In this document: one piece after another, positions 19,272 through 29,057 of the stretch
Layout of the letters: the number at the start of each line of letters is the position of its first letter
How positions within the stretch are numbered: the stretch's first letter is position 1
Assembly (NCBI RefSeq): GCF_947623445.1
Contig: NC_135243.1
Location: forward strand, 560,501-624,500
Direction: 5' to 3'
Source of the DNA: Clavelina lepadiformis
Taxonomy: Eukaryota; Chordata; Ascidiacea; Aplousobranchia; Clavelinidae
Length of the DNA: 64,000 bases
Notes under the pieces: model-generated
Seen by the model: the letters and a program-made list of their open reading frames with translations, nothing else
The model's database searches: none
Told to the model about the DNA's origin: nothing
Made by a program: the position numbers and the translations under genes

Positions 19272-20030
19272 TGTGTTGAGCTAACAACTAATTCCCGTAT
19301 TTAGCCATGGATTGATCAACGTTGGATTGATTGATCTGCGGAGGTCGCAGCTTATCAGTCTTAACTTATACTACTCGGTCTTAGTTTACCTGCCGAATTA
19401 ATGATCTGACTCCGTGGTTGCGTGCGGTTAGAAATCTCTAACCTTAACGTGTTACTACTGTTACTAGCCGAAAGCTATTACGATTAACAGATACAGTTTA
19501 TCAGAAACAATCCTTTATTGTAGGAACTGTACAGGTTCCGATTATTATGACACAAACACAAACTTAGCATTCACCAATTAAAACAAGTCTAACGAATTAC
19601 ATTTTAACACGACTGACGTAATACGTTCGTACGATTCAATATCTCTGTCTGCGCGGTTACTCGCATTTTAGCACGAGTTTATAAAGCGGAGCGATGTGAG
19701 CGGAAGTATTCAACAAAATATACACAAATAGGTCAGAAATCGCAACGATAAACTAAGCGTTGGCAATGGGAATTATACACAGTTTAAACTCGGATGCTAT
19801 GAAATCACCTGGTAACATACTAAACGGCGCTTTCACATAAAGTTATTTAGTGCAAGTTTCCAAATGTTGCATAATGATTGCAGTTTGTAAAGTTGCGACT
19901 GCAGCCGAATTGCATCTGCATTGCAAATATTAAATGCTAGCTGTAGGTTTATCAATGAACAATGTTTAAATGGCGCATATGTTTCCACAATTGATATAAT
20001 GGTATTGGATGTGGCTCCCAAGCCACTACA
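19272..20030 (-). mobile_element. LTR of a Gypsy-like retroelement
   Basis: Read on the minus strand it begins TGTAGTGGCTTGGG directly after a polypurine tract and ends near ...CTCAACACA. Inside are a TATA-like TTTATAAA (about 19680-19687) and, further on, AATAAAGG (about 19512-19519), in the U3-R-U5 order expected of an LTR. The exact inner end is uncertain by a few bases, and no partner LTR lies in the window, so the boundaries rest on the TG/CA ends and the tract. Confidence 0.55.
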
Positions 20031-20042
20031 TTCCTCCCCCGC
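20031..20042 (-). other. Polypurine tract (plus-strand primer site)
   Basis: On the minus strand GCGGGGGAGGAA lies immediately before the LTR's TG, the position and composition of a reverse-transcription polypurine tract. Confidence 0.55.
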
Positions 20043-20671
20043 TACAGAAGGCAAAAAAATTGGCAATTAAAAATAACATCCTGATTACGCGGGTAGCACA
20101 AAAATAACACAATGATTATGTACAGATAACAGAGTAATTACAGTTTTGCAGTTTGTCGTCTTGCAACCACCGTCTGCTACCAGTTGGTGGGTGTCTCACA
20201 CATCAATCGGTGTTTCAGATAACTTTTGAACTGTTCGTAAGCCTGGGTTCCAAGTGTACTTGGCGTGGTGTTTCTCAGGTGGACGAAAAACCGCAGCAAG
20301 TCGGTTGACTGGACAGCAGCTGTCCATTTGAAAGTCAGGTTTTGGTTCCGGAAAGTCCGACATGTTGGAATTGTTTGTCAGCGACGGTAATGACGGCAAA
20401 TCTGTATAGAAACTAGAGGTTTGAGGGTAATTATTTGAACAACTCAGGTCATGCGCGGGAAGGTGAGCATGCTATGCGACAGAAAGTGGTAAAGATACAA
20501 TTGCAAGACAAGGCGACGTAGCAAGGAAAAGGTTAGTAATTAGTAGGCATGCGATACGCAAGATATACACAAAAATTTTGTCGGTCGACAACGACAAAGG
20601 GAAAATGGCAAAAGGTTACATGCATACGACATTCGGGGCCCCGAAAAACACGTTGAAACAGGTAATAAAAC
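20043..20671 (-). other. 3' untranslated part of the LTR element
   Basis: About 630 bp between the envelope-like ORF's stop and the polypurine tract. It carries a 67-codon ORF (20196-20399, minus) with no recognised similarity. It may be untranslated or a small accessory frame. Confidence 0.35.
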
Positions 20672-21853
20672 TTAAAGTGTGTTTGTGTCCGCGAATTCAT
20701 CACGGGACGACGCAGCGGGCGGCGCGTCATCGGAAGATCGAGAAGAGGACGGTTGGTTACGAGAACGTCGAAGCAAGGGCGACGGATGAGTTTGTTGTGG
20801 AGGTGCATCTCGATGGCTGCGTCCAGCGCGAATACGGGATACAAGAGATCTGGCATACCGCAAATGCTGCGGAGATGATCGGATAAACCCGATGGTATGG
20901 CAGAAGGCCCACATCATGGCAAATAGCTGGAGGATGAAGATAAGGGCTGAGAGAAAAGGATTCGTAATCTGTGACAATGCAAGCAGCAACGTTTGTTTTG
21001 CGGCGTGTGCGAACGTGTCTGCGACGTAGGAGCCGTTGATCATAGTTTCATCAGTAGTAGTAAGACTTGTTATGACATTTCGCATTTTCTCCTTAAGCAG
21101 GTTGGCTTCAGACATAGAGCTGAGCAGCGATTGAAAGTCAGTGAACGAGTCGGAGTCAGGCAGCTCGTTGAGAATCTTCTCGTAGTCAGGAGCGTTGTAG
21201 CTGAGGTGTATAGTCGACAAAGGTAAGTTGAGTTGGTGCACCTGCACATGTTCGTGCGATAAGGTGTAGTTGTGATAAAGGACAGTGTCCCCATGAACTC
21301 GGAAGACAAAACTTCTAGCTGGTCGATACGATTCCAGCAGATGTACTCCCGGTAAGACAATGTTGTCTGAAATGAGTTGGCCGTATTGGCTGTGGCCGTT
21401 TTGATCGCGATAGAGGATGAGAGGGCGTTGACTGAACGCGTTGCGGTACGCAAGTGACGGTAAGACGGTACCGTTGATAGAGTGACATGTTGCTCTGGAC
21501 ATAAAATCTCCAAGGTTGGAACCCATGGTTTGATGTCCAAGAGTAGAAGACAGTATCTCAGGTGGGAAAATCTTCCCAACTGCTTTGTAGAGCGTGCCAA
21601 TCAGCTTCGTGAGTTGACAATGTAGGAACTTGTTGTCTTCGTTGAAAGTAGTGAGAACTTCGGAAATGTAAGCGAAACATGTAAGCAGCAAACAAATGAA
21701 CATGTTGTGTTTGTAATCAGAGAAACGTTTCGGTGGAAGGATTTTCCAACCAGTCCAAGAAGTCCTGAATGTGGCAGAAGAGGTTGTAGCGTCGTCATCA
21801 TCGTCGTCTTCGTCATCTCCGTCAGAAACTGAACTACTTTGAGCTGGAGCCAT
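20672..21853 (-). CDS. Envelope-like membrane protein of an LTR element (tentative)
   Basis: A 393-residue ORF with no family I can name. Residues 1-25 include an unbroken acidic run (Asp/Glu). A hydrophobic segment lies at about 51-67, and a central region of about 225 residues has three N-glycosylation sequons (near 127, 195 and 273). A second, strong membrane segment spans about 298-324, followed by a basic Arg/Ser/Pro-rich tail to the end. The layout of leader or anchor, ectodomain, anchor and tail, and its position just upstream of a polypurine tract and LTR on the same strand, fit an env-like third ORF of a Gypsy/Metaviridae-type element. I see no clear furin-type cleavage site or fusion peptide, and gag and pol are absent upstream. 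A host two-pass membrane protein remains possible. Confidence 0.45.
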   Translation of the reverse strand: MAPAQSSSVSDGDDEDDDDDDATTSSATFRTSWTGWKILPPKRFSDYKHNMFICLLLTCFAYISEVLTTFNEDNKFLHCQLTKLIGTLYKAVGKIFPPEILSSTLGHQTMGSNLGDFMSRATCHSINGTVLPSLAYRNAFSQRPLILYRDQNGHSQYGQLISDNIVLPGVHLLESYRPARSFVFRVHGDTVLYHNYTLSHEHVQVHQLNLPLSTIHLSYNAPDYEKILNELPDSDSFTDFQSLLSSMSEANLLKEKMRNVITSLTTTDETMINGSYVADTFAHAAKQTLLLALSQITNPFLSALIFILQLFAMMWAFCHTIGFIRSSPQHLRYARSLVSRIRAGRSHRDAPPQQTHPSPLLRRSRNQPSSSRSSDDAPPAASSRDEFADTNTL

Positions 21854-22217
21854 TGCTGTCGTTGTTGTTAATCAGCTTATTCAAATATTCAAATTCGCCT
21901 TCTTTAAATCAAGCGCTCTGATTTTTCAAGATTTCTATGTAATGTTTTTACTTACGTGGATACCGATATGGACAGTGGAAGGACACAGATTTTTCATTTT
22001 CAGTCCAGCTGTTGAAGGCAAGCTATTTGCTTATAAGGCTATTTCAAGCTACAGTTTTTTAACGTTCAGTAGAAGATTACTGTGGCCTTAGGTTACCATA
22101 GAAGCTATAGACCTATCAGTGAGTTACTTTACTGTGCTTTAGGCTTACAAGAGTACCGGTAACCATTCACTCAAAAGACTTATATGCCTATCAGTGATTA
22201 ACCAAATCATATATAGC
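21854..22217. other. Upstream flank of the envelope-like ORF
   Basis: No pol or gag similarity is seen. On the minus strand a splice-donor-like CACGTAAGT lies at about 21949-21957 and an acceptor-like GACAG just before the ORF's ATG, so the ORF could have a spliced leader. Confidence 0.3.
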
Positions 22218-22571
22218 CAGGGTTGCCATACCGTCCTTATTTATAAGATTTGTCCTTATTTTAAAGGTCCGTGTCTTAGAAAATATGTTTGTCCTTATTT
22301 ATAAGAAATGTCCTTATTTTCACTTTCGTCCTTATTTTTAGGGCGGATGTGGGCACTTTTGTCCTTATTTTGGGCATTTTGTCACCTTACGATACCATTT
22401 TGTACCAAAGAGATACCAAAATTATGAACATGCAGATAGTGTCTTGTTTTTTTTTTTTTTTTTTTTTTAGGAACATTGGTTGCTTTCTCTTGTTGTACAC
22501 TGTTTAAGGTGGTATTCCTCGTTCATTTTCTAGTCGTCCTTATTTTTGAGTTGAGACTGATGGCAACCCTG
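22218..22571. mobile_element. hAT-like MITE with perfect target duplication
   Basis: Ends CAGGGTTGCCAT and ATGGCAACCCTG are inverse over 12 bp. The element is flanked by a perfect 8-bp duplication TATATAGC (22210-22217, 22572-22579), the hAT size. The left half repeats a 'TGTCCTTATTTT' motif several times, and a run of about 20 T lies near 22447-22468. Confidence 0.75.
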
Positions 22572-23423
22572 TATATAGCTTATAGAACCTAGATTAAAAT
22601 TCAGGTGAAATCTGCCCTCTTGCTGTTTTGTCTTTTACATACCCCTATAGGTTTCGATATCTTTTTCAAAGCAAGTCTGCTGCAATTAAGGGATAATCCC
22701 AACTGTATAGCAAGCTTATAAAAAAACAAGGATTGCCAAAATTCCCATTAAGTACTATAACAAACAAAGCAATAAATGACTTGTAAATTTCTGTCATTTT
22801 CATGTTGGTGTGTAACATTTACAATAAACGTAGTAGAACAACAAAGGTGTGTGTGCGAATGAAGAACAGACGGGGTGATATTCATGTGTGCCAATGTGTA
22901 TGATGTGGCTCTTTGTGGTTAACACAGTAAGAAGTGAGGCTCTTAGTCTCTGACTGGTTGGCCACCCCTGGTCTATACCTACGCATTTGCGCAAGTCGTT
23001 CAGAAAGAAGCACGTCCAGACATCAGTTAAAAAGTGTGGGACCTCTCACACGGAATTTATTAACGTTGGTTGTTCGTACTCCAATTTGTAATGAATAGAC
23101 TAAAATTTGAAGCTTTAATCCACTTCATCCAAAAATTTTGTCTTGGCACGATTTCTTGTTGAAAACTGTCATAATAATATTTAAGAGGAATTTGCAAATT
23201 TTGAGTTCTTACAGACAGAGCAGTCTATGGATTTTGGTTCATTGTAGAAGTCCACAACCACCTCAAAGTTACCAAGTTATGACGTCAACGTATTGTGGAG
23301 TCAAAAAGAGGCAAAGTCACAAAAGTCCAATGTTATCCACTTCAGGGGGAATTCCCATAAAAAGTTAAAAAACTGTGTTTTGGTGGTTGTTTGAACACCA
23401 ATTTATAATAAACATATAAAAAA
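22572..23423. other. Noncoding stretch
   Basis: No gene recognised. Around 22900-22970 it includes GGTTGGCCACCCCTG, which looks like one terminal repeat of another hAT-like element whose other end I do not find. Confidence 0.35.
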
Positions 23424-24165
23424 GAGTCATTCCATGTATAATAATCAACCAGGCCCTGTAACCACTACTCTTGGATTTTGATAATTTTAATATATGTTAT
23501 AGACCTTGGAAAAAGCAGAAGATTAAAAAAAAAATTTTGAAAATATCTCCAGGCGTTTTCGAGTTATTCAAATTTGAAATTTTTGCCACATGATGGCTTT
23601 TGGCTAGTGAGCACTGGTCATGCTTTATGATTTTCTTTAATATCTTTATTTCTGAAGGTAGAATAATAAAACAAATGTTGAATTTACCATTTTTGGGGTC
23701 AAGGAATTCATTTAAGCACATATAAAACCTATATCACACCTCCTTCATGGAGTAAATTAAGTTTTTTCATTGATGTCAAAGTTCAAGTTTACGACGCAAT
23801 TACAAAAATAGCAATCGCATTAGAAACATAATTTTTGCACTTTTGTGTAGCATGGTTCATGTATTTTCATGTATCCAAAAATTGGAAACTTGTTTTTTGT
23901 CCTTTAGGAATAAAGTTGGTTTTAACAGCAAGCACTATTTTTAAGATTCTTATAAGATATAAAATGCAGATTTGAGCAATATCGTATAACTGGTCATGCA
24001 TATATATGCAAGGTTGCAATTCCAAGGCACCAACTGCTAGTGTTTAAAGATTATTCACCAAAAACATTAATTACTGCCTGCTAAAGGTGCACTCTGAGAG
24101 AGGTTACAGTAAATTTGAGTTCCTTTTTTGAACTTAATGAACATCTGAACATTTTTGAACATCAA

Positions 24166-24849
24166 AATGCAATACTTGTGGTTGCTGCTGCCAACAACAA
24201 TGAAACAGACAAAACATTGATTGACAAAATAGTGTGCAGCACGGAGAACAAAATGTGCATGTTGCATCGTTGTGAACAATGTCCTGGGTCTCAAGCACTA
24301 GAAGGCTTTTTGCTTGGACAGTATGATGAGGAACTTGATGATGAAGTCCAATGCCAATAATGGAAGTCTACAGACACGATGGATGTTATCACGGTGTTAA
24401 TGATGAGATATGAACGGATTCAACAAATTGTAAGAGTTTTGGATGATCTTACGAAGCATTCATTCATAGCTAAATGCCAATCTAGATACTTAAACTCCAG
24501 TAGAGTTCTTTAACAGATGATACCAGCAGTCATTTTGCATTGTTTCAGATGACTTAACACATGAGACAGCTTTTGTGCATGGGCTTTTGTACAAACTCAC
24601 TGCATTGATTCCAAGCTTGTCCAGCACCATTACTAAAGTTGAATATTTCTCGGACGGTCGCGCTGGACAGTATAAAAATTATAAAAATATGCTGAATCTG
24701 TGCCGTCACAAGTGTGATTTCAACCTGGAAGCGTGTTGGTCCTTTTTTGCAACCAGTCACAGGAAATCTTCATGTGATGGTGTTGGAGGTACTGTTAAAC
24801 GACTGGTTAAGACAGCTAGCTTACAAAGACCTACATCTGACCAGATGTG
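24166..24849 (+). pseudogene. Left copy of an unidentified repeat-encoded protein (degenerate)
   Basis: Plus-strand remnants encode, in order, a segment with CMLHRCEQCPG, a segment with LDDLTKHSFIAKCQSRYL, then after frame damage and a deletion THETAFVHGLLYKL, FSDGRAGQYKN, and CWSFFATSHRKSSCDGVGG followed by TVKR. The pattern SDG-x3-QYKN ... FFATSH-x4-CDG-x-GG is one I associate with multi-copy proteins in invertebrate genomes, likely transposon-derived, but I cannot name the superfamily. An in-frame stop lies at 24358-24360 and another near 24510. Confidence 0.55.
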
Positions 24850-25337
24850 ATCTTGCATGTAACACACAACAGCGGAGTGGATTGTACATTGCTGCTGGTT
24901 CCAGTTATAGCTTGTACTTCATCTTAGATTGTAAAAGTGTAATTCTCAGCGAAATCCAGCAAAATCACACAAGTATCATTTGTTAAAGAACTCTTTCTGG
25001 AGTTTAGGTATCTAGATTGGCATTTAGCTATGAATGAATGCTTCGTAAGATCATCCAAAACTCTTACAATTTGTTGAATCCGTTCATATCTCATCATTAA
25101 CACCGTGATAACATCCATCGTGTCTGTAGACTTCCATTATTGGCATTGGACTTCATCATCAAGTTCCTCATCATACTGTGCAAGTAAAAAGCCTTCTAGT
25201 GCTTGAGACCCAGGACATTGTTCACAACGATGCAACATGCACATTTTGTTCTCCGTGCTGCACACTATTTTGTCAATCAATGTTTTGTATGTTTCATTGT
25301 TGTTGGCAGCAGCAACCAGATTGATTGCATTTTAATT
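24850..25337 (-). pseudogene. Right copy of the same unidentified protein, inverted (degenerate)
   Basis: The minus strand repeats the left copy's CMLHRCEQCPG and HSFIAKCQSRYL segments. It also keeps a part missing on the left: LLDFAENYTFTI followed, in another frame, by YNWNQQQCTIHSAVV. It lacks the SDG/FFATSH region, which only the left copy and spacer carry. The two copies are therefore complementary truncations that meet near 24850. Confidence 0.5.
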
Positions 25338-25372
25338 TTGGATACACACAGACAGAATGAGTGCCTTTGGAC

Positions 25373-25460
25373 CAATGTTCCCTCTAAGCTGCGCGCTGTG
25401 CGCAAATGCGCACTGCTGACACGGTCTCCGCGCACAGAAAATCTGTGCTGCGCACAAGAA
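25373..25460. mobile_element. One end of another MITE within the right arm
   Basis: CAATGTTCCCTCTAAGCTGC followed by alternating GCGCAC/GTGCGC-rich sequence resembles a hAT-type terminus. No matching opposite end is seen. It lies in the part of the right arm that differs from the left. Confidence 0.3.
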
Positions 25461-25816
25461 AAAAATCTAACCTGAATTGAAATTAAAATAAACGCATAAT
25501 TATGGCCACAATGCGCACGTGGCACGTGAAATAATTCGTGAATAACACGTGAAATACCTTCAGAAATAAAGATATTAAAGAAAATCATAAAGCGTGACCA
25601 GTGCTCACTAGCTAAAAGCCATCGTGTGGCAAAAATATCAAATTTGAATAACTCGAAAACGCCTGGAGATATTTTCAAAATTTTTTTTTTAATCTTCTGC
25701 TTTTTCCAAGGTCTATAACATATATTGAAATTATCAAAATCCAAGAGTAGTGGCACAATCCAAGAGTAGTGGTTACAAATTTTACAAAAATTGGTTGATT
25801 ATACATGGAATGACTC

Positions 25817-26309
25817 AAAATAAAATTTTCTGTGAATGCCATTATTCCAAAATCTGTGCCTCTGCATGCACAATTTTTCATCGAAAACTGCTATAGGATT
25901 ACTTTCCAGTCTGGCAACTATGTATATATTATAGGCCCAGATTGAAAAGTGTGCTGCTTTTGGAAGTGAAATTCCCGCACAACAAAATGAAACAATAGCT
26001 ATTATATGCGCAATCAATTTTAATCTCCCTGCTTTTAGCAAACTTCCAAATCTGATAAAGTGTTTTGAATCAGGTGTTTTAAGATAAAATTAAAACGGAA
26101 AAAAATTGCTTGAATGAATATAAAGTTAACAATGAGTATGGGTTGGGCTACAATCTATTTGTGTTATGTGCAGTAGGCTGGTACAGTAGTGCCAAGTTTC
26201 TGGAACATGCCCTAGTTTAAAAATTACTCTGATTTGAGTTTAATTGGAGTTAAATTTCAAACATTTTTTTCTGTTATCGATCAGGTTATTCACTAACACA
26301 CTATTAAAG
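25817..26309. other. Upstream region of SEC63
   Basis: No exon recognised. An ATG at 26244 is in frame with SEC63 and would add 22 residues, but family comparison favours 26310. The stretch 26008-26060 matches a dispersed repeat also seen near 5390. Confidence 0.4.
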
Positions 26310-29057
26310 ATGGCTCAGCGGTTTACTTACGATGAAAAGGGGTCGACCTTTCTCTACTTTTTACTCTCATTTTTCGCCATGATCTTGATCCCATTCACCT
26401 TCTTCATGTGGCCGAAGGGTGTTAAGGATGAGGAGAAACGTCTGCGGAATCAATGTCGGATCCACGGGAAGAGCAAATGGTACAAGAAGGAGCAGGATAA
26501 TTTTAGGAAGAAAAAGTCGAAACCTAATTTGCGCAAGATTTTTCTTCTGCTGTGCTGGGTCGGATTCTTTGTGCTCGTGTACAAAGTGTCAAATATCGAG
26601 CACGACTTTGTTGAATACGACCCATACGAGGTGCTAAGCATCGACCGAGAGGCATCAAAAATTGAAATCAAGAAACGATATCGTCAGCTTTCTCTTGAGA
26701 ACCACCCAGATAAAGGTGGGAGCTCTGAAATGTTTATGAAAATTCGTAAAGCTTATGAAGCTCTTACTGACGAGGAGACGATGAAAAATTGGAAAGAGCA
26801 TGGCAACCCAGATGGTCCTCAGGCAATGGAGTTTGGAATCGCTCTGCCAAAATGGATTGTAGAATCCCACAACTCTATCTTTGTTCTGGGAATTTACGTT
26901 GTCTTACTCATGATTGTCTTGCCGACCATTGTTGGTATCTGGTGGAATCGATCGATCAAGTACAGCAAGGAGGAAGTCCTCCTAAATACCACCCAGTTGT
27001 ATTACTACTTCTTCAATAAAACGCCGAATATGAACTTGAAGCGAGCACAAATGGTCTTGTCTGCTTCGTTTGAGTTTTGTCGGGAATACAACTCTGAAGT
27101 TCGTGCATCTACGCCAAAAGATAATGAAGACATTCCAGACCTTATCAGGACTTTGGAGCTCATGTCAATCAGCGAGAATGCCAAGGAGAGACCACTAAAC
27201 TTCCCGTATAGTGTGAAGGCTCGCGTTTTAATGTATTGCCATTTATGTCACATTGAAATGCCATCGGCCGAGCTGGAAGTTGATTTGGAATATATTTTGT
27301 CAAAGACTCCGCTTTTGGTACAAGAGATGGTGAGCTGTATAGCCCAGTTGACTGTCTATGCTCATTGGAATAAAGCATCCATGCCACGGCTGGAATCACT
27401 AGAGAATGTCATGAAGATGTGCCCAATGATGGTGCAAGGTCTTCGAGAAACAAAATCTCCGTTATTGCAATTGCCATACTTCAACGAGGATTTTGTGAAG
27501 TTTTGTCACATGCACAAGAAAGCGACGGTACGAAACCTGCGCTCCCTCGCGATGCTGAAGGACTCTGAACGACGCCAGGTCTTGAGAAGGATGGGTGATG
27601 AGGAGTACGAAACGCTGGTCACTGTCATGAAGAGCTTTCCGGATGTTGAAATTCACGCAGAGATGGTTGTAATGGATGACGAGGACAAAAACGTCATTAC
27701 GGCCGGTGCAATTGTCACCGTGACGTTGACAATGATTCGAAGATCGTTGGGAGATTTGAACGACGAAGATGAAAATGGTAACAGAGAGAGTCGTAGTGCA
27801 GGAGTGGAAGATGATGTGGAAGATGAAAATTCTGAGCAGCAGCAGCAACAAGTGAAGTTAAAGCCGTGGGAGAAACAGAAGAAGAAGAAGAATGTGAAGA
27901 AGAAAAAGGCGGCCAAAGGTGGAAAAAAGACGGCCAAGAAAGTGGAAAAGCAGAAACCCGAATCTGTCGCTGGTGAGGGAGAGTCATCAAATGCGAGGAG
28001 AGACAATGACTCTTCTCATAGCGAAGAAGAGAGAGATGATGAGTCAGAGGATGAAGCACCAGCTGCCACATCCAATGATGAAGAACGAGAAGAACAGGAA
28101 TGGCGTGAAATGCAAGCTGCGGCGAAGAAGAAGGAACAAATTGCTTTGTCAGGTCAGGTTTATGTTTTTATCGTTAACATGAAATACTGATAATTTGCGG
28201 CAACAATTCAAGATTATAAGTTAAATCATAGCATCGTAAATAACCTTTCTTACATTTGATAGATGGTTGAAGTTCTTGCAATAATTACCTCGATAAACTT
28301 AAATTGCTAATAAGTCATAAAATGTTATCTTCTTTTCATCTAACTCAAACTATCAGATCCTGATCTTGACATAATGCCTGTTATAAAACCTATAGCAATT
28401 TCAGCCAGCTTGAAACTCACTAACTTGAAATTTTTATCAAAACCCAAATTCTGTTTGTCATGCTCCAAAAATCATTATTTAGAATTTAGTGAAAGAAATG
28501 TCATGTCACATGTCAATTTTCCCACAGTCTTCTTATTCTGCACATAACATTTTTATGTTTAATTGGTGCAGTGCTGTCAACAAACTACAAAGCTAGCAAG
28601 CGTATATTATGCATGATGTCATTGATCTAAACCCAATAGCATTTAAAGCAAGTCCAATGTTGCTCTTTACATTGCAGGAAGCAAAAGAACGCACACGGTG
28701 TATGCCCCCATGTTTCCGACAGAGAAGCAGGAATGGTGGTGGGCGTACATCTGCGATCGGAAGCATCACCTCCTCTTAACAGCCCCAGTCCTCATCACGA
28801 ACCTCATCGACGATGCCACCATCGACATGAAGTTTCCGGCGCCACAGAAGCCAGGTCGCTACACATACACGGTGTGGTTTCGATCCGATTCGTACCTGGA
28901 CTGCGATCAAAAGCAAGACATTAAGTTGGATGTCCACGAGGCGAAGGAAGTGGAAGATCATCCTCAATGGAACATCAGCTCGGATGAGGAAGGTGGAGGC
29001 GAGAGCGAAGATGAGGGAATTTCATCCGAGGATCAATCTTCATCTGATGGGGAGTGA
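26310..29057 (+). CDS. SEC63: SEC63, ER translocon J-domain protein, complete
   Basis: Partner of SEC61/SEC62 that recruits BiP for post-translational import into the ER. Coding exons are 26310-28152 and 28678-29057 (GT-AG, phase 1), giving 740 residues (human about 760). Membrane segments lie at about 13-34, 77-93 and 188-211. The J domain (about 104-165) has YDPYEVLSIDREAS and the HPD motif at 132-134 within LENHPDKGGSSEMF, placed between membrane segments 2 and 3 as in the family. SEC63/Brl region landmarks are WKEHGNPDGPQAMEFGIALP, PLLQLPYFNEDFVK and the post-linker exon TEKQEWWWAYICDRKHH then DMKFPAPQKPGRYTYTVWFR. A long Lys/Glu-rich linker (polyQ, KKKKNVKKKK) follows about residue 505, and the C-terminus is acidic. 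The start at 26310 aligns with vertebrate N-termini. AATAAA at 29647-29652 is a plausible poly(A) signal. Confidence 0.97.

Larger units (their letters stand above)
23424..25816. repeat. Imperfect inverted repeat built from two converging repeat copies
   Basis: Outer arms 23424-23660 and 25580-25816 are inverse copies, as are inner arms 24166-24523 and 24973-25337. The inner arms look about 97% alike where I compared about 145 bases by eye. Between outer and inner arms the two sides differ: about 500 bp at left, about 240 bp at right. The central spacer of about 449 bp is single-copy. The arms carry the same protein-coding remnants in opposite directions (see the two pseudogene entries), so two copies of one element point at each other. 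Confidence 0.8.

Noticed and set aside
25203..25475. 90-codon plus-strand ORF
   Set aside because: Antisense to the inverted repeat's right copy; the same peptide appears antisense to the left copy.
23424..25816. CRISPR-like or replication-origin palindrome
   Set aside because: There are no short regularly spaced repeats; the arms are long transposon copies in a eukaryotic context.
27653..28071. Long minus-strand Ser/Phe-rich ORFs
   Set aside because: Complement of the SEC63 Lys/Glu-rich linker, a composition effect.
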